This document shows positions 49,474 through 58,904 of a stretch of DNA of 64,000 nt, one piece after another. The stretch's first letter is position 1. The number at the start of each line of letters is the position of its first letter. This stretch comes from Acanthosepion pharaonis (lineage: Eukaryota > Mollusca > Cephalopoda > Sepiida > Sepiidae), in contig CAHIKZ030005440.1 of NCBI GenBank assembly GCA_903632075.3, positions 856,501 through 920,500 on the forward strand. The letters are read 5' to 3'. Below the pieces are notes generated by a model. It worked only from the letters and a program-made list of their open reading frames with translations. It was not told the origin of the DNA and searched no databases. A program made the translations under genes and the position numbers.

Positions 49474-49704
49474 AAGAAAAATATACGGAAAAACAAACAA
49501 AAATCCTAATATGCAATTATGCTGTTTTAATGTTAATATAATGTCAACGTCGGACGTTTCGGTCTAATAGACCATCTTCAGGACACATTCATAAAACATA
49601 ATTAAGATTAGACTATATACAATTCAACATGAAAAAGACGAGTGACATAAGAGTAAGACTAATAGAAACAGATAACTGACATTTTTTAATATCAGCGTTC
49701 CGTT
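49474..49704 (-). mobile_element. Family-B retroposon inserted in the minisatellite
   Basis: 231-bp minus-strand element flanked by TTGAGTCTATATG at 49461-49473 and 49705-49717, consistent with a 13-bp target site duplication (or repeat register in the host array). Its 3' end is CCGTATATTTTTCTTC and its 5' end near AAACGGAACGCTGATATT. It contains the hammerhead-like module 49541-49586. Confidence 0.8.
49541..49586 (-). ncRNA. Hammerhead-like ribozyme motif, type I (family B, copy 3)
   Basis: Minus strand: GTGTC, core CTGAAGA, extra T, helix II GGTCT ATT AGACC, GAAA, helix III ACGT CCG ACGT, T, GACAT. Helix I is 5 bp including one G-U. Compared with 26966-27011, the loops of helices II and III and the extra base differ while stems and core are unchanged. 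Confidence 0.55.
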
Positions 49705-50451
49705 TTGAGTCTATATGTAAGTATTAGTCGTGTATATACTTGAGTGTATAGATAGAAATTAGTCGAGTTTATACCTGTATTTTTGGACGACATTGTTCAC
49801 TTTATACTTGCGTCTATAGTTTGAATTTGGCCGAGTTTATATCTCTGTCTGTATGTAGCTATAAGTCATGTTTATGTTGTTATAATACGTGACACTATAG
49901 GTAGACATTTGCTGAGTGTAAGCCTAGATCTATATGGTGGTATAAATCTTGTTTATAATTGAGTGTATGCATAGTAGTGTCTAATATAATTTTCCCAGTC
50001 TCTCCGTAAGGAGAAGAAGATTTTGTCGCTATTCGCTAGAAAACATCTGGAAATTTCCTGTGTTGTGGTGATCGCAGAAACGTTTAATTTTGAAAAAATC
50101 AGGCTTGCGGGTTGTTTTGTGCGTCTGCTATAAAGTTGATGACAGAAAACAACCGGGAAGGCGAAAGAGTATCCTGTCGTATTTCAAATGTTCAACATTT
50201 GCCACAACAGAAGACGGACTTCAACCTTAGATATCGAAGCAGCTGACATAAAAGAAAGTTCGTTTTGATGCTGAGAACGCTCAGAGAAAAGTAAGTGATA
50301 AATTTACTAATAAACTCTCTGACCTGTTCTTAATAATGACATAGCAATCTGGCTTTATGATTTACATTTATACTTCAGCTTATATGGGGACACATATGCG
50401 ATACTTCTACTGGAATCTGAAGGTAGATATCAGTCGAATTTATACTTGATT

Positions 50452-50455
<4 letters not shown>

Positions 50456-50494
<39 letters not shown>
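50456..50494. repeat. (TA)n microsatellite
   Basis: TA run at the left edge of the 104-bp array. Confidence 0.95.
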
Positions 50495-50502
<8 letters not shown>

Positions 50503-51440
50503 TAATAGTTATACTTGATTTTATACGTAGACATCGGTCGGTTTTATACTTGCGAATATAGGTAGATATTTGTCTGGTTTATACTTGATTTGATAAGTAG
50601 ATATCTCTGTATTTATACTTGAGTCTATAGCTAGATATTTGTCTGGTTTATACTTGATTTGATAAGTCGATATTGGTCGAGTTTATACTTGATTTCGAAA
50701 GTAGATATCGTTTTATTTATACTTGAGTCTATAGCTAGATATTTGTCTGGTTTATACCTGACTTGATAAGTCGACATTGGTCGAGTTTATACTTGATTTC
50801 GTAAGTAGATATCGTTTTATTTATACTTGAGTCTATAGCTAGATATTTGTCTGGTTTATACCTGACTTGATAAGTCGACATTGGTCGAGTTTATACTTGA
50901 TTTCGTAAGTAGATATCGTTGTATTTATACTTGAGTCTATAGCTAGATATTTGTCTGGTTTATACCTGACTTGATAAGTCGACATTGGTCGAGTTTATAC
51001 TTGATTTCGTAAGTAGATATCGTTGTATTTATACTTGAGTCTATAGCTAGATATTTGTCTGGTTTATACCTGACTTGATAAGTCGACATTGGTCGAGTTT
51101 ATACTTGATTTCGTAAGTAGATATCGTTGTATTTATACTTGAGTCTATAGCTAGATATTTGTCTGGTTTATACCTGACTTGATAAGTCGACATTGGTCGA
51201 GTTTATACTTGATTTCGTAAGTAGATATCGTTTTATTTATACTTGAGTCTATAGCTAGATATTTGTCTGGTTTATACCTGACTTGATAAGTCGACATTGG
51301 TCAGGTTTACACTTGACTTTGTAAGTAGATACCGTTGGGTTTATACTTGAGTCTATTGGTAGATATTTGACCAGTTTATATTAAGTTGACGAGTAAACTC
51401 CGCTCGGCTATATACTCGAGACCATAGTTAGATATTTGTA

Positions 51441-52235
51441 ACTATTTTATTGTTTTATATTAATTTCTTTGTTGATATTCCAAATATGTTCAACAAACAC
51501 AAATTTTAGTGGTATATATTTGTGGCAGACTGCATGTAATATGATAAGTCGTGTATAGTTTATGTTAGGAGTGGTGTACCACTTGTTTGCAACTCACTGG
51601 TCAAGGTCTGTATTTTATACCTGCCAGATAAGTCGACCCCTAGTTTTGGAAATATTTTTGTAGGCTTGAAAATTTGTACGTCGGAATTTACAGTAATAGA
51701 GTTTTGCATTGCTAGAACGATAATATTTGACTTTTATTTTTTAGGGCGATCTTTTCAAAATATGCTTTCTCAAGAATAGCCAGTTTTTCAATTCTCATCA
51801 GCCTATGACTGCGCAAAATAATTAATATTTTGGTTGTCGAAAATTTAAACTCGTCTGTTTCTAAAACATATCGTTTGTTTTAAAGGTAGTATTTGAGGAT
51901 TTATGAACAAAAGAAAAGTGATCAATAAATGTGGAGACCATTTCAACAGTCAAATTAATATTATTTTCAATGGCGAAAGACCAGAGTTACTTCTTTTCAA
52001 ATCTAAAAAGAACCCCGCCCCCTTGAACGAAATCACGAACCAAACAAATACTGTGCGTGGTGCATTTTGATTGCCTTTGGCGAGTCGGCCATTGTCGGGC
52101 AGTGTCATGCTGGTGCATATGAATACATTCACTTTTTCTTTAACAAATCATCATATCTTTTCTTACTCGTTTGCTATGGATTCCCAAAAGGTGAGGCAGT
52201 ATAAAGCATGCATTGGTGCAACAACAGAAACATTA
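51441..52235. other. No gene seen
   Basis: About 800 bp with no convincing ORF. The minus frame 52132-51950 (60 codons) has no recognisable features. GCAACTCACTGGTCAAGG at 51588 is unassigned. Confidence 0.45.
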
Positions 52236-52246
52236 TAATATATATA

Positions 52247-52312
<66 letters not shown>
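52236..52312. repeat. (TA)n(TG)n compound microsatellite
   Basis: TA with one interruption, then about 32 bp TG; the left terminus of a family-E copy. Confidence 0.95.
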
Positions 52313-52318
<6 letters not shown>

Positions 52319-52457
52319 TATATAGAAAATAGGAAAGAACTCGTTAGGTAAATAATCCAAAAGTTCTTTAGTATTTTTGTTATTAAAACGCATAAATTTC
52401 GCTTGAAGATCTAACAGGGAACTCTTATGTAGCGTTGTAATCATATTTTTAAATAAA

Positions 52458-52460
<3 letters not shown>
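52313..52460 (+). repeat. Family-E repeat, shortened
   Basis: AAAATATATAGAAAATAGGA, AGAACTCGTTAGGTAAATAA, AGTTCTTTAGTATTTTTGTT, then a jump to AACTCTTATGTAGCG and ATCATATTTTTAAATAAATA. Confidence 0.65.
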
Positions 52461-52462
<2 letters not shown>

Positions 52463-52521
<59 letters not shown>

Positions 52522-52683
52522 AGGTAGTAGATACGTTGGTATATAATCCAGGTGAATCCTATAATATCAAATATTAAAATGATCCACAAAGAGAATGTAT
52601 TTATTATAACAGTGCATATAAATTACAGAGATAAAAAAAATCCCAAATTACCTCATTTGGGCATAATAATTGGCTAAATAAGA

Positions 52684-52740
<57 letters not shown>
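52463..52740. repeat. (TA)n tracts enclosing a 170-bp unassigned segment
   Basis: TA runs at 52463-52517 and 52688-52740. Confidence 0.9.
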
Positions 52741-52745
<5 letters not shown>

Positions 52746-52850
52746 TTTCAACCTTTGGAAGTAAAGTCTGATGATCCAGAGCCCTTTTAAAGGTTGTGGT
52801 GAAATAACTTATTCCATGGAACCTTAAAGTGGTCTGGTTTTATTCAATAC
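52741..52850 (+). repeat. Family-A core with hammerhead-like module
   Basis: GCATTTCAACCTTTGGAAGT, CTGATGA, T, hairpin CCAGAGCCC TTTT AAAGGTTGTGG (imperfect; the family consensus would be near-perfect), GAAATAACTTATT with self-complementary AATAA/TTATT, then TAAAGTGGTCTGG. Helix I is not convincing here. Confidence 0.6.
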
Positions 52851-52853
52851 ATA

Positions 52854-52857
<4 letters not shown>

Positions 52858-52910
<53 letters not shown>
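52858..52910. repeat. (TA)n microsatellite
   Basis: TA run preceding the fold-back element. Confidence 0.95.
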
Positions 52911-52913
<3 letters not shown>

Positions 52914-53230
52914 TAACTAGACTCGTTTCGAAAAACCCTCGAATTTTTGATTTGCTAATAAAATCAATCTCGAGGGAAAAAAGGTTTAAAAAAAAAAGAG
53001 CTACAAACATGGACTTCTGCCGACAAAAAATCGCACAGATGCAGGTCTGAAGCCCAAAGAAAAAACCTGATACGAGTAACAACTAACTAACAAAAGAGCT
53101 CAATACAACCGTAGAGCAGACCTAGATACACCTAGTGAGCCAGACAAACCTACCTAGGTTTCACCTAAACGGATCGTCAGGAAAGTTTCCTGACGATCTG
53201 TTTAGTTGAAACCTAGGTTTGTTTGTCTAC

Positions 53231-53236
<6 letters not shown>
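52911..53236. mobile_element. Fold-back element 1, copy 2
   Basis: AACTAGACTCGTTTCGAAAA, AGCCCAAAGAAAAAACC, GAGCTCAATACAACCGTAGA, then inverted arms at about 53134-53184 and 53185-53236 meeting almost without a loop (GGAAAGTTTCC centre). Collinear with 2081-2460 except that copy 1 keeps a 37-bp loop. (TA)n follows at 53234-53285. Confidence 0.75.

Positions 53237-53285
<49 letters not shown>
53234..53285. repeat. (TA)n microsatellite
   Basis: TA run of about 52 bp. Confidence 0.95.
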
Positions 53286-53289
<4 letters not shown>

Positions 53290-53499
53290 GTGTATTTCGA
53301 TAGTAAGAAATCTATCAAACATTTTTGTCAAACAATATGAAAAAAAGGAAAACATTTCTTTACAAAAGGGTTTCGTTTTCTGGAGGACATTATTGAGGCA
53401 AATGTAACGATTTTATTTTCCAAATGTATTTACAAACGGAAGCAAAAAATATCCATTAATTCCAAGGAGGTCATTAATTCAAAGAGAGCTCAATGTAAG

Positions 53500-53720
53500 T
53501 TACAGAGCAATATAATAATAAATCAAAAAAATTTTAAAAGTCCATCTCGGTTATAATTTATTTCATGAGTAATTTTATATTCATCTTCACCGACCGAAAG
53601 TTTTTTTTAGAAAAAAAAGTTCTAAAAACTTTCGGTCTGGAGACATGGGTATAAAATTATTCCTGAAATAAATTATAACAGAGATTGATTTTTAAGTTTT
53701 TCCTTGATTTAACATTATAT
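53500..53720. repeat. Inverted repeat
   Basis: Arms of about 90 bp: GTTATAATTTATTTCATGAG near 53550 mirrors CTGAAATAAATTATAAC near 53664, and ACCGACCGAAAGTTTTT near 53590 mirrors AAAAACTTTCGGTCTGG near 53626. Imperfect, loop under 15 nt. Confidence 0.75.
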
Positions 53721-53734
53721 ATATATATATTTAT

Positions 53735-53830
53735 GAATAAAAATGACAATAGGAAAACTGGTAATTGCTGACGCGTTTCGTCCAATGTGGACTTTATCAA
53801 AGCAAAATACGAAAATGAAATTAAATGAAC
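53735..53830 (-). repeat. Family-K repeat with hammerhead-like module
   Basis: Short segment that carries the module 53765-53805; no other copy recognised in the window. Confidence 0.45.
53765..53805 (-). ncRNA. Hammerhead-like ribozyme motif, type I (family K)
   Basis: Minus strand: TTGCT, core TTGATAA (consensus CTGANGA; C3 is T and G8 is A), extra A, helix II GTCCA CAT TGGAC (5 bp), GAAA, palindromic ACGCGT, C at the cleavage position, AGCAA. Helix I (TTGCT/AGCAA) is 5 bp and perfect. Architecture is complete but two core changes predict that this copy is inactive. Confidence 0.5.
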
Positions 53831-54152
53831 AAAGTAACTAATAAAAACAAAAACAGAAAGTACCTAGCAACTGGAATGTAGAGAAAAGCTATTTTCATAT
53901 TTTTTAACTGAAAAATAACGTCAGAGATTGTCACGTGTGGAGAATATTGTCATTATATCTGTGTTGATGTATTCAACCATATTCTTTCGATTTTATGAAT
54001 CTGTTGTGCATATTTGTTTGTAAGAGCATTAATTTTGTTAAGAAAGGTGAAATAGGGAAAAAGCCTGGGCGTAAATTAATATTTGGATAATTTTCTATGG
54101 CGGCACTCTCCAGAATTTTCCTTCTGAGTGAGTTATTTTCTTTTTTTATGAG

Positions 54153-54220
54153 TGTAGCATTTTTAAAATCAAAATTATGGTTGTATTTATTTCTATAATT
54201 TTGATTTTAAAAATGCTACA
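54153..54220. repeat. Perfect 26-bp hairpin
   Basis: 54153-54178 (TGTAGCATTTTTAAAATCAA...) and 54195-54220 are exact reverse complements with a 16-nt loop. (TA)n follows at 54238-54257. Confidence 0.9.
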
Positions 54221-54479
54221 TGTTTTAAATGTTTTATATATATATATATATATATAAAACTCAAATTCATAAATAATTACATCGGTCGCACTGCTACATC
54301 CTGTAGCCTATCCTGACGACTTACATTACACCTACTTGAACATAGCTCTATTAGGACTCATTTAAACACACACAAAAACCTACCAGACTCTATCCGAAAC
54401 ATACTAGTACAAAATAGAAGTATAATTACCTCATCAAAAAACAAAAAGATAAAAAATAATAGTAATACTAATAATAAAA

Positions 54480-54640
54480 AATAAAAGACCGTTATCAACT
54501 ATGAACACGGCTACAATGTGCTAACCGTGTTTGGAAAATGAAAAATTCGTATAACTCAAGATTCATACATAACACAAACCATACAGTTAGATAAAAGTCA
54601 AAATAAAATCATCCTTGATAATGGCTAAAAGAATAGCCAA
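54480..54640 (-). repeat. Family-F repeat fragment
   Basis: CAACTATGAACACGGCTACA, ATGTGCTAACCGTGTTTGGA and AAATCATCCTTGATAATGGC are the inverse of 62030-62160. Followed by (CA)n(TA)n at 54756-54819. Confidence 0.6.
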
Positions 54641-54754
54641 AATCACTTGTACATGCAGATCTTTTGGACAGATTTTACACACTTTAAATCCAGAAAAGGT
54701 AACACTTGTACGTAGACAAGAAACATTAAATAAAAAGCTTAACTGATTAATAGC

Positions 54755-54755
<1 letters not shown>

Positions 54756-54819
<64 letters not shown>
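54756..54819. repeat. (CA)n(TA)n compound microsatellite
   Basis: About 45 bp CA, then TA. Confidence 0.95.
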
Positions 54820-54820
<1 letters not shown>

Positions 54821-55440
54821 GAGTTACCGATTAATTAAAAATTTTCTAAAATTTAAAAATGGAAAATTGGTAACTATTTTGTTGGCCAAGTATTACTAGT
54901 GTTAAAAACGAACGGTTATAAAAAGATAAATTTTATAAGCCGATAAAAAATACATATTTGAATATTTGTCCCTATTAAGATTTTTTTGAATATTTTGTTT
55001 TTTTTTCATGTTCAATTTGAAATTCTAAAAAGGAAATTTCTGAATTTTTTGTTAAAAAAATTGGATGATTTAATTAGATACAGAAATTGACATTTCTTAA
55101 AAATATCAAAATATAAAAGATTTATTATGGAAATATGACATAGAATGTTCTTAAAATACTAATGATTATATGTTTGGAAAATCTGAAAAAACAATTTCTC
55201 AGTACCGCCTTTTATTTGAAGAACAGAAAAAAAATACCATGCGGCTTTTTTAAAAAATCAGATTAATAAAAATTAATTCATAGCATTTTTATTGCATCTT
55301 CTTATATATACCTATATTTTTATTAAAAAGTACGCAAATTAGAAATTAATTGTGAATGATACTAAAATTTGAGGTACATCATTTCCTATAAGTGATTATA
55401 TTCGATTAATGTGTATCTTTTTAATGTACACATTAGTCAC
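54820..55440. other. No gene seen
   Basis: Very AT-rich, with long A and T runs and no ORF support. Confidence 0.5.
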
Positions 55441-55640
55441 ACGAATCGAGGGATTACTATCTGTAATATGGCCATCCCAATACGTCTTCTGATCTCAGCG
55501 TCGCACTTACCATCCTCTGTCAGAACACTTTACAGATATTTAATTTTACCGTACCTTTTTCATTTTAGTCTCCTCGACCTGTAAATTGAATTTCGGGCTC
55601 ATAATTTGCTGATGTATTCTGTCTTCTTGTAGCTTATGTT
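55441..55640 (-). mobile_element. LINE-B RT fragment
   Basis: Plus-strand ATGGCCATCCCAATACGTCT, CTGATCTCAGCGTCGCACTT, ACCATCCTCTGTCAGAACAC and TCTGTCTTCTTGTAGCTTAT are the antisense of the IRRRIGMA..., DAEI, VLTEDGKCD and KTE.. region of LINE-B. Truncated. Confidence 0.65.
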
Positions 55641-55669
55641 GACATGCATCATTTCCATTATTTGGATTG

Positions 55670-55935
55670 TTACATATTCACGACGTTTCTGTCATTGTAC
55701 GCTCTGGGCTTCTTCAAGGGAGTGTAATTTCTCACCTAACCCTTTATTTCGTCAATCGGGGGTAGATTGCTCTAGTTTCACGTGCCATGCCTCTTTCGGA
55801 TATCTCAGTTATTTCCATTTAACTCAACTCTCTAAGTTTTGTTTCACCACTCCTGTGGCCTGGTATTGAACTCACAACTCTTTGGGTCTAGTCACTGGAT
55901 CTAACCAACGTTTTTATCCACTGTGACATGTGCCC
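55670..55935 (-). mobile_element. tRNA-derived SINE (family T), inverted copy
   Basis: Minus strand: head GGGCACATGTCACAGTGGAT, AAAAACGTTGGTTAGATCCA with B-box-like GAGTTCAATACC, then TGGCACGTGAAACTAGAGCA, and at 55685-55718 CTTGAAGA, A, GCCC-centred hairpin, GAAACGTC, GTGAATATG. The head keeps the order seen at 3609-3690. Confidence 0.7.
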
Positions 55936-56059
55936 TTGAGGAGATCTGTGTACGAATGCTTGGAACTTAAAAACCTAATTTCTATCGGTTATTTACCAGT
56001 TCTCATATTGCAATTTTTTCTGTTATTATTATTACATTTTTTTACCAGTGCTCATATTG

Positions 56060-56320
56060 CAATTTTTCAGTGTAAAATGATGGGACCTTGCAGCCAATCT
56101 AGTACTGCGCTTAAATTCATAATTTCGTCAGAACAATTGCTATGAAAGTGTTTATAAAAAAGGCAAAGGGAAGCTACGTTACGACTGTGGGAAAGTGACC
56201 GAAGACGAGATGCCAGGTCAGGACCAATAACTTTGCAAATTCTTCTTTGGATTTTATTAAAAATCTCTAAATATATAGCAGAAGTGCTAGTCTTATGAAT
56301 ATGTAAAATAGATTCCATCA
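56060..56320 (-). mobile_element. LINE-A fragment
   Basis: Minus-strand frame: STSAIYLEIFNKIQRRICKV, IGPDLASRLRSLSHSRNVAS, LCLFYKHFHSNCSDEI, LSAVLDWLQGPIIL. Typical LINE-A C-terminal block. The upstream part of the 137-codon frame is unrelated sequence. Confidence 0.75.
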
Positions 56321-56499
56321 AATTGAATTGTCTAATTCGGTACATTGAATCAACTTTCGTAACTACAAACTTAAAAATTGATTCAATATGCTCTATCCAA
56401 CGGAACAAATGTTTGTCTGAGAATTCGCAGTGACTATTTCTATGGTTATTCGTCGAATGTCTATGGATGTTCTTCTTCAATTTGGTATTTATGATAAAA

Positions 56500-56760
56500 C
56501 CTTTTCCGTAATATTTCTTGTTTTCAAAGATATTAACTCAGATACTTATATGAATTCCTTCTTTGATTTTGGTTTCTTGGAGACAACATACATAGATTTT
56601 ATGGCTATCAACGTCATGAGACAATAATTTCTGCTTTGCTTTTTCCTCAAGTCTTGTAGCATGAAATGACGCGATGATAAAATCTTTGTTTGTAGTTGGA
56701 GGCATTGACAAAGTCTTAAATAAAAAGTTGCTCATTTTTAATGGATGGCCCAATCTTCGT
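56500..56760 (-). mobile_element. LINE APE-type endonuclease N-terminal fragment
   Basis: Minus-strand frame 56753-56538: DFIIASFHATRLEEKAKQKL, DVDSHKIYVCCLQETKIKEG. This is the start of an exonuclease/endonuclease/phosphatase domain: IxTxNxRTL...., then the DIxxLQETxI motif containing the catalytic Glu (here CLQETKI). It is the only endonuclease segment seen, and it is not next to a matching RT fragment. Confidence 0.65.
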
Positions 56761-56764
56761 CTTC

Positions 56765-57330
56765 GGCCTTATCTCGTATCCAAGAATTTAATTTTTTCTT
56801 TGCTGATCGTTTGGCGTTGATGACTAAATTCGCTGCCAATATACAGGATCAGGCCTAGAGTCTTCCAGTTTCAACAAAACCTGCTCCCATCATCCATACC
56901 CTATAAGCATTTGACTTTGCAAGATTTGGTGGGAGGTGAAAGAAAATTAGTGTAGAAGAAAATGCCGATGACGTTAAACAAACTAAACCAAACCAAATGG
57001 TCGTCGACGGCGGTGGCTTTATCTCGTATCCAAGAATTTAATTTCTTCTTTGCTGATCGCTTCTTTTATGATGACGGCGTTGATGACTAAATTCGCTGCC
57101 AATATACAGGTTCAGGCCTAGAGGCTTCCATTTTCACCAAAACCTGCTCCTGTCATCCATTCTCTATCGTCGTTTGGCTTTGCAAGAGTTTGTTGAAGGT
57201 GGAAGAAAATTAGAGTAGAAGAAAGTACCGATGACAAATAGACCAAACCAAATGGTCATTGTCATCGTCGGTTTTATCTTGTACCCAAGAATTTAATTTC
57301 TTTGTGAAAATGGCGTTGATGACCTTGCAT
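56765..57330. repeat. ~250-bp tandem repeat (about 2.3 copies)
   Basis: TCTCGTATCCAAGAATTTAA starts at 56772 and 57022, and TCTTGTACCCAAGAATTTAA at 57277 (spacings 250 and 255). Shared internal blocks: TGATGACTAAATTCGCTGCC, AACCTGCTCC, GTAGAAGAAA, AACCAAATGGTC. No ORF. Confidence 0.85.
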
Positions 57331-57644
57331 GGAAGAACCGATGGTATTAACAGCATAGTAATGTTGGTCGATGACGAGGTCGATTCTGTCGAGCATTTCT
57401 CTCTTGTCGTTTGAATTCTTCCTTGTCTATTTTGGTGGCTTAGATGTTTATAATACCGATGCAGTGTCAAAAAAAAAAAAAAAATGACGGACGGACCAAA
57501 TGACAAACAAAATATCGAACGGAAAATTTTTGTCCTTAGTCCAATATATGCACTGAACTCCCACTTTAAATTCGGTTTTCTATCTTATTCCATACGCGTG
57601 TGCTTTCGGATAAATACTTCCCTCTGTATAAAATGCTGTAAATA

Positions 57645-57650
<6 letters not shown>
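57331..57650. other. No gene seen
   Basis: Unassigned; contains an A16-type run at 57468-57483. Confidence 0.45.

Positions 57651-57695
<45 letters not shown>
57651..57695. repeat. (TA)n microsatellite
   Basis: TA run of about 45 bp. Confidence 0.95.
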
Positions 57696-57699
<4 letters not shown>

Positions 57700-57700
<1 letters not shown>

Positions 57701-58133
57701 AAATAAATTTTCTCCTCTACCCCTTCTATATCAATATATAACTTCCGTTTAGTTAACCGTTTAAATGTGTCAATGTGTGGACCTACTCAAGTAATTTTAA
57801 GTATAAAAGAATAGAAATATTAAATTACATCTAACTTACTCATGTCTTCACTCTCCCCCCTCACTTCCTCACTTTGTTAATTTACATATGCTTAAAACGG
57901 CCCGCCAAAAAATGTGTAAATTTATTTTCATTTTTCGTTTCAATCTTTGGAAGTAAAGTCTGATGATCCGCAGTCCTTTTAAATGGGCTGTGGTGAAATA
58001 ATTTATTACATGGAACCTTAAAGTAGTCTGTCTTTATTTAAATTATTTGCTCGGGATTTACATTGAGCTTTCTGGATTTTATCCTCCTTGGGTCTACCCA
58101 TACGGATTACCTAGTTTTCCATAAACTAAGTAA

Positions 58134-58137
<4 letters not shown>
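57700..58137 (+). repeat. Family-A repeat, longest copy
   Basis: CTCTCCCCCCTCACTTCCTC, TTCGTTTCAATCTTTGGAAG, CTGATGA at 57960 with T, CCGCAGTCC TTTTAAAT GGGCTGTGG, T, GAAATAATTTATT, ACATGGAACCTTAAAGTAG, then GAGCTTTCTGGATTTTATCC and GGTCTACCCATACGGATTAC. It ends in (TA)n at 58138. This copy shows the order of all family-A blocks, including the hammerhead-like module 57958-58013. Confidence 0.7.
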
Positions 58138-58167
<30 letters not shown>

Positions 58168-58169
<2 letters not shown>

Positions 58170-58510
58170 CATTCAACATCATCACTTCATAAGACACCGG
58201 AGGTGTTGAAACAAAATGGCTATTGTTGTAGTGATTTTATAACATATTTTTGGAGTGATTTTATAACATATTTTTGTTATAATCTTTAAAAATAAATAAT
58301 TAGTTTAAGTAGTTTTCAGTTTATTTGATGTTAAAATGCTAGTACTTACGAATAGTCTTCTATTCATCGTCAGGCATGTGTTTTTTTCCTTATAACTTGA
58401 AGACGATATACCTGTATGTCGACCGAAAGATGTTTTTTGAATATCTGCTATTATTGACGGTTGTGTAAGATCTCGGAACGTGCAAAGACGCAACGCTAAG
58501 TTTTTCAAAA
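58168..58510. repeat. Unassigned repeats with two hammerhead-like modules
   Basis: Plus strand at about 58188-58208: CACC GGA GGTG hairpin followed by TTGAAAC, a degenerate module. Minus strand 58336-58377: the family-O module, described separately. No ORF is convincing. Confidence 0.45.
58336..58377 (-). ncRNA. Hammerhead-like ribozyme motif, type I (family O)
   Basis: Minus strand: ATGC, core CTGACGA, extra T, perfect 6-bp helix II GAATAG AAGA CTATTC, GTAA (consensus GAAA, one change at A13), palindromic AGTACT, A at the cleavage position, GCAT. Helix I (ATGC/GCAT) is 4 bp and perfect. The GTAA change predicts loss of activity in this copy. Confidence 0.5.
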
Positions 58511-58629
58511 TTTTAAGTGAAAATTTTATTTAAATATTTCTTGGGATGTGTTAAATCCACGTATTCTATTTTTACAAGTGTATTCAGTTTTTATGTCATG
58601 AACTAAGTACATATCTTACACTTTCATTG

Positions 58630-58900
58630 CCAATCTAGTACTGCGCTTAAATTTTAAAAAAGTCTAAGTACCACAGCCTAGAGCTCATACGAAACATTAC
58701 CATGAAATATTTATAGAAATGTACAGAGAAGCCACCATACGATAGTGGAAAAGTGACTGAAGTCGAGATGTCAGGTCAGAACCAATAATATTGCTGATTT
58801 TTTGGAGGAGTTTTTATCTAGGATCTTCAGATATATAGAAGAGGCACCGGACCATATGTGGCAGCAACATAACAAAAAACTAAAATTTATTAAGAGCCTT
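58630..58900 (-). mobile_element. LINE-A fragment
   Basis: Minus-strand readings LLPHMVRCLFYISEDPR, ISNIIGSDLTSRLQSLFHY and KFKRSTRLAM with stops between. Lies immediately downstream (element sense) of a second, better LINE-A copy. Confidence 0.65.
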
Positions 58901-58904
58901 TTTT

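Larger units (their letters stand above)
49425..51440. repeat. Minisatellite: ~35-bp monomers, partly organised as a 104-bp higher-order repeat
   Basis: Core 50505-51380 has about eight 104-bp units; GTCTATAGCTAGATATTTGT occurs near 50623, 50727, 50831, 50935, 51039, 51143 and 51247, exactly 104 apart. Each unit is three diverged ~35-bp monomers starting TTTATACTTGAGTC, TTTATACCTGACTT and TTTATACTTGATTTCG. Flanks (49425-50000, 51380-51440) hold degenerate, unordered monomers. Unassigned sequence interrupts at 50000-50380. No coding potential. Confidence 0.9.
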
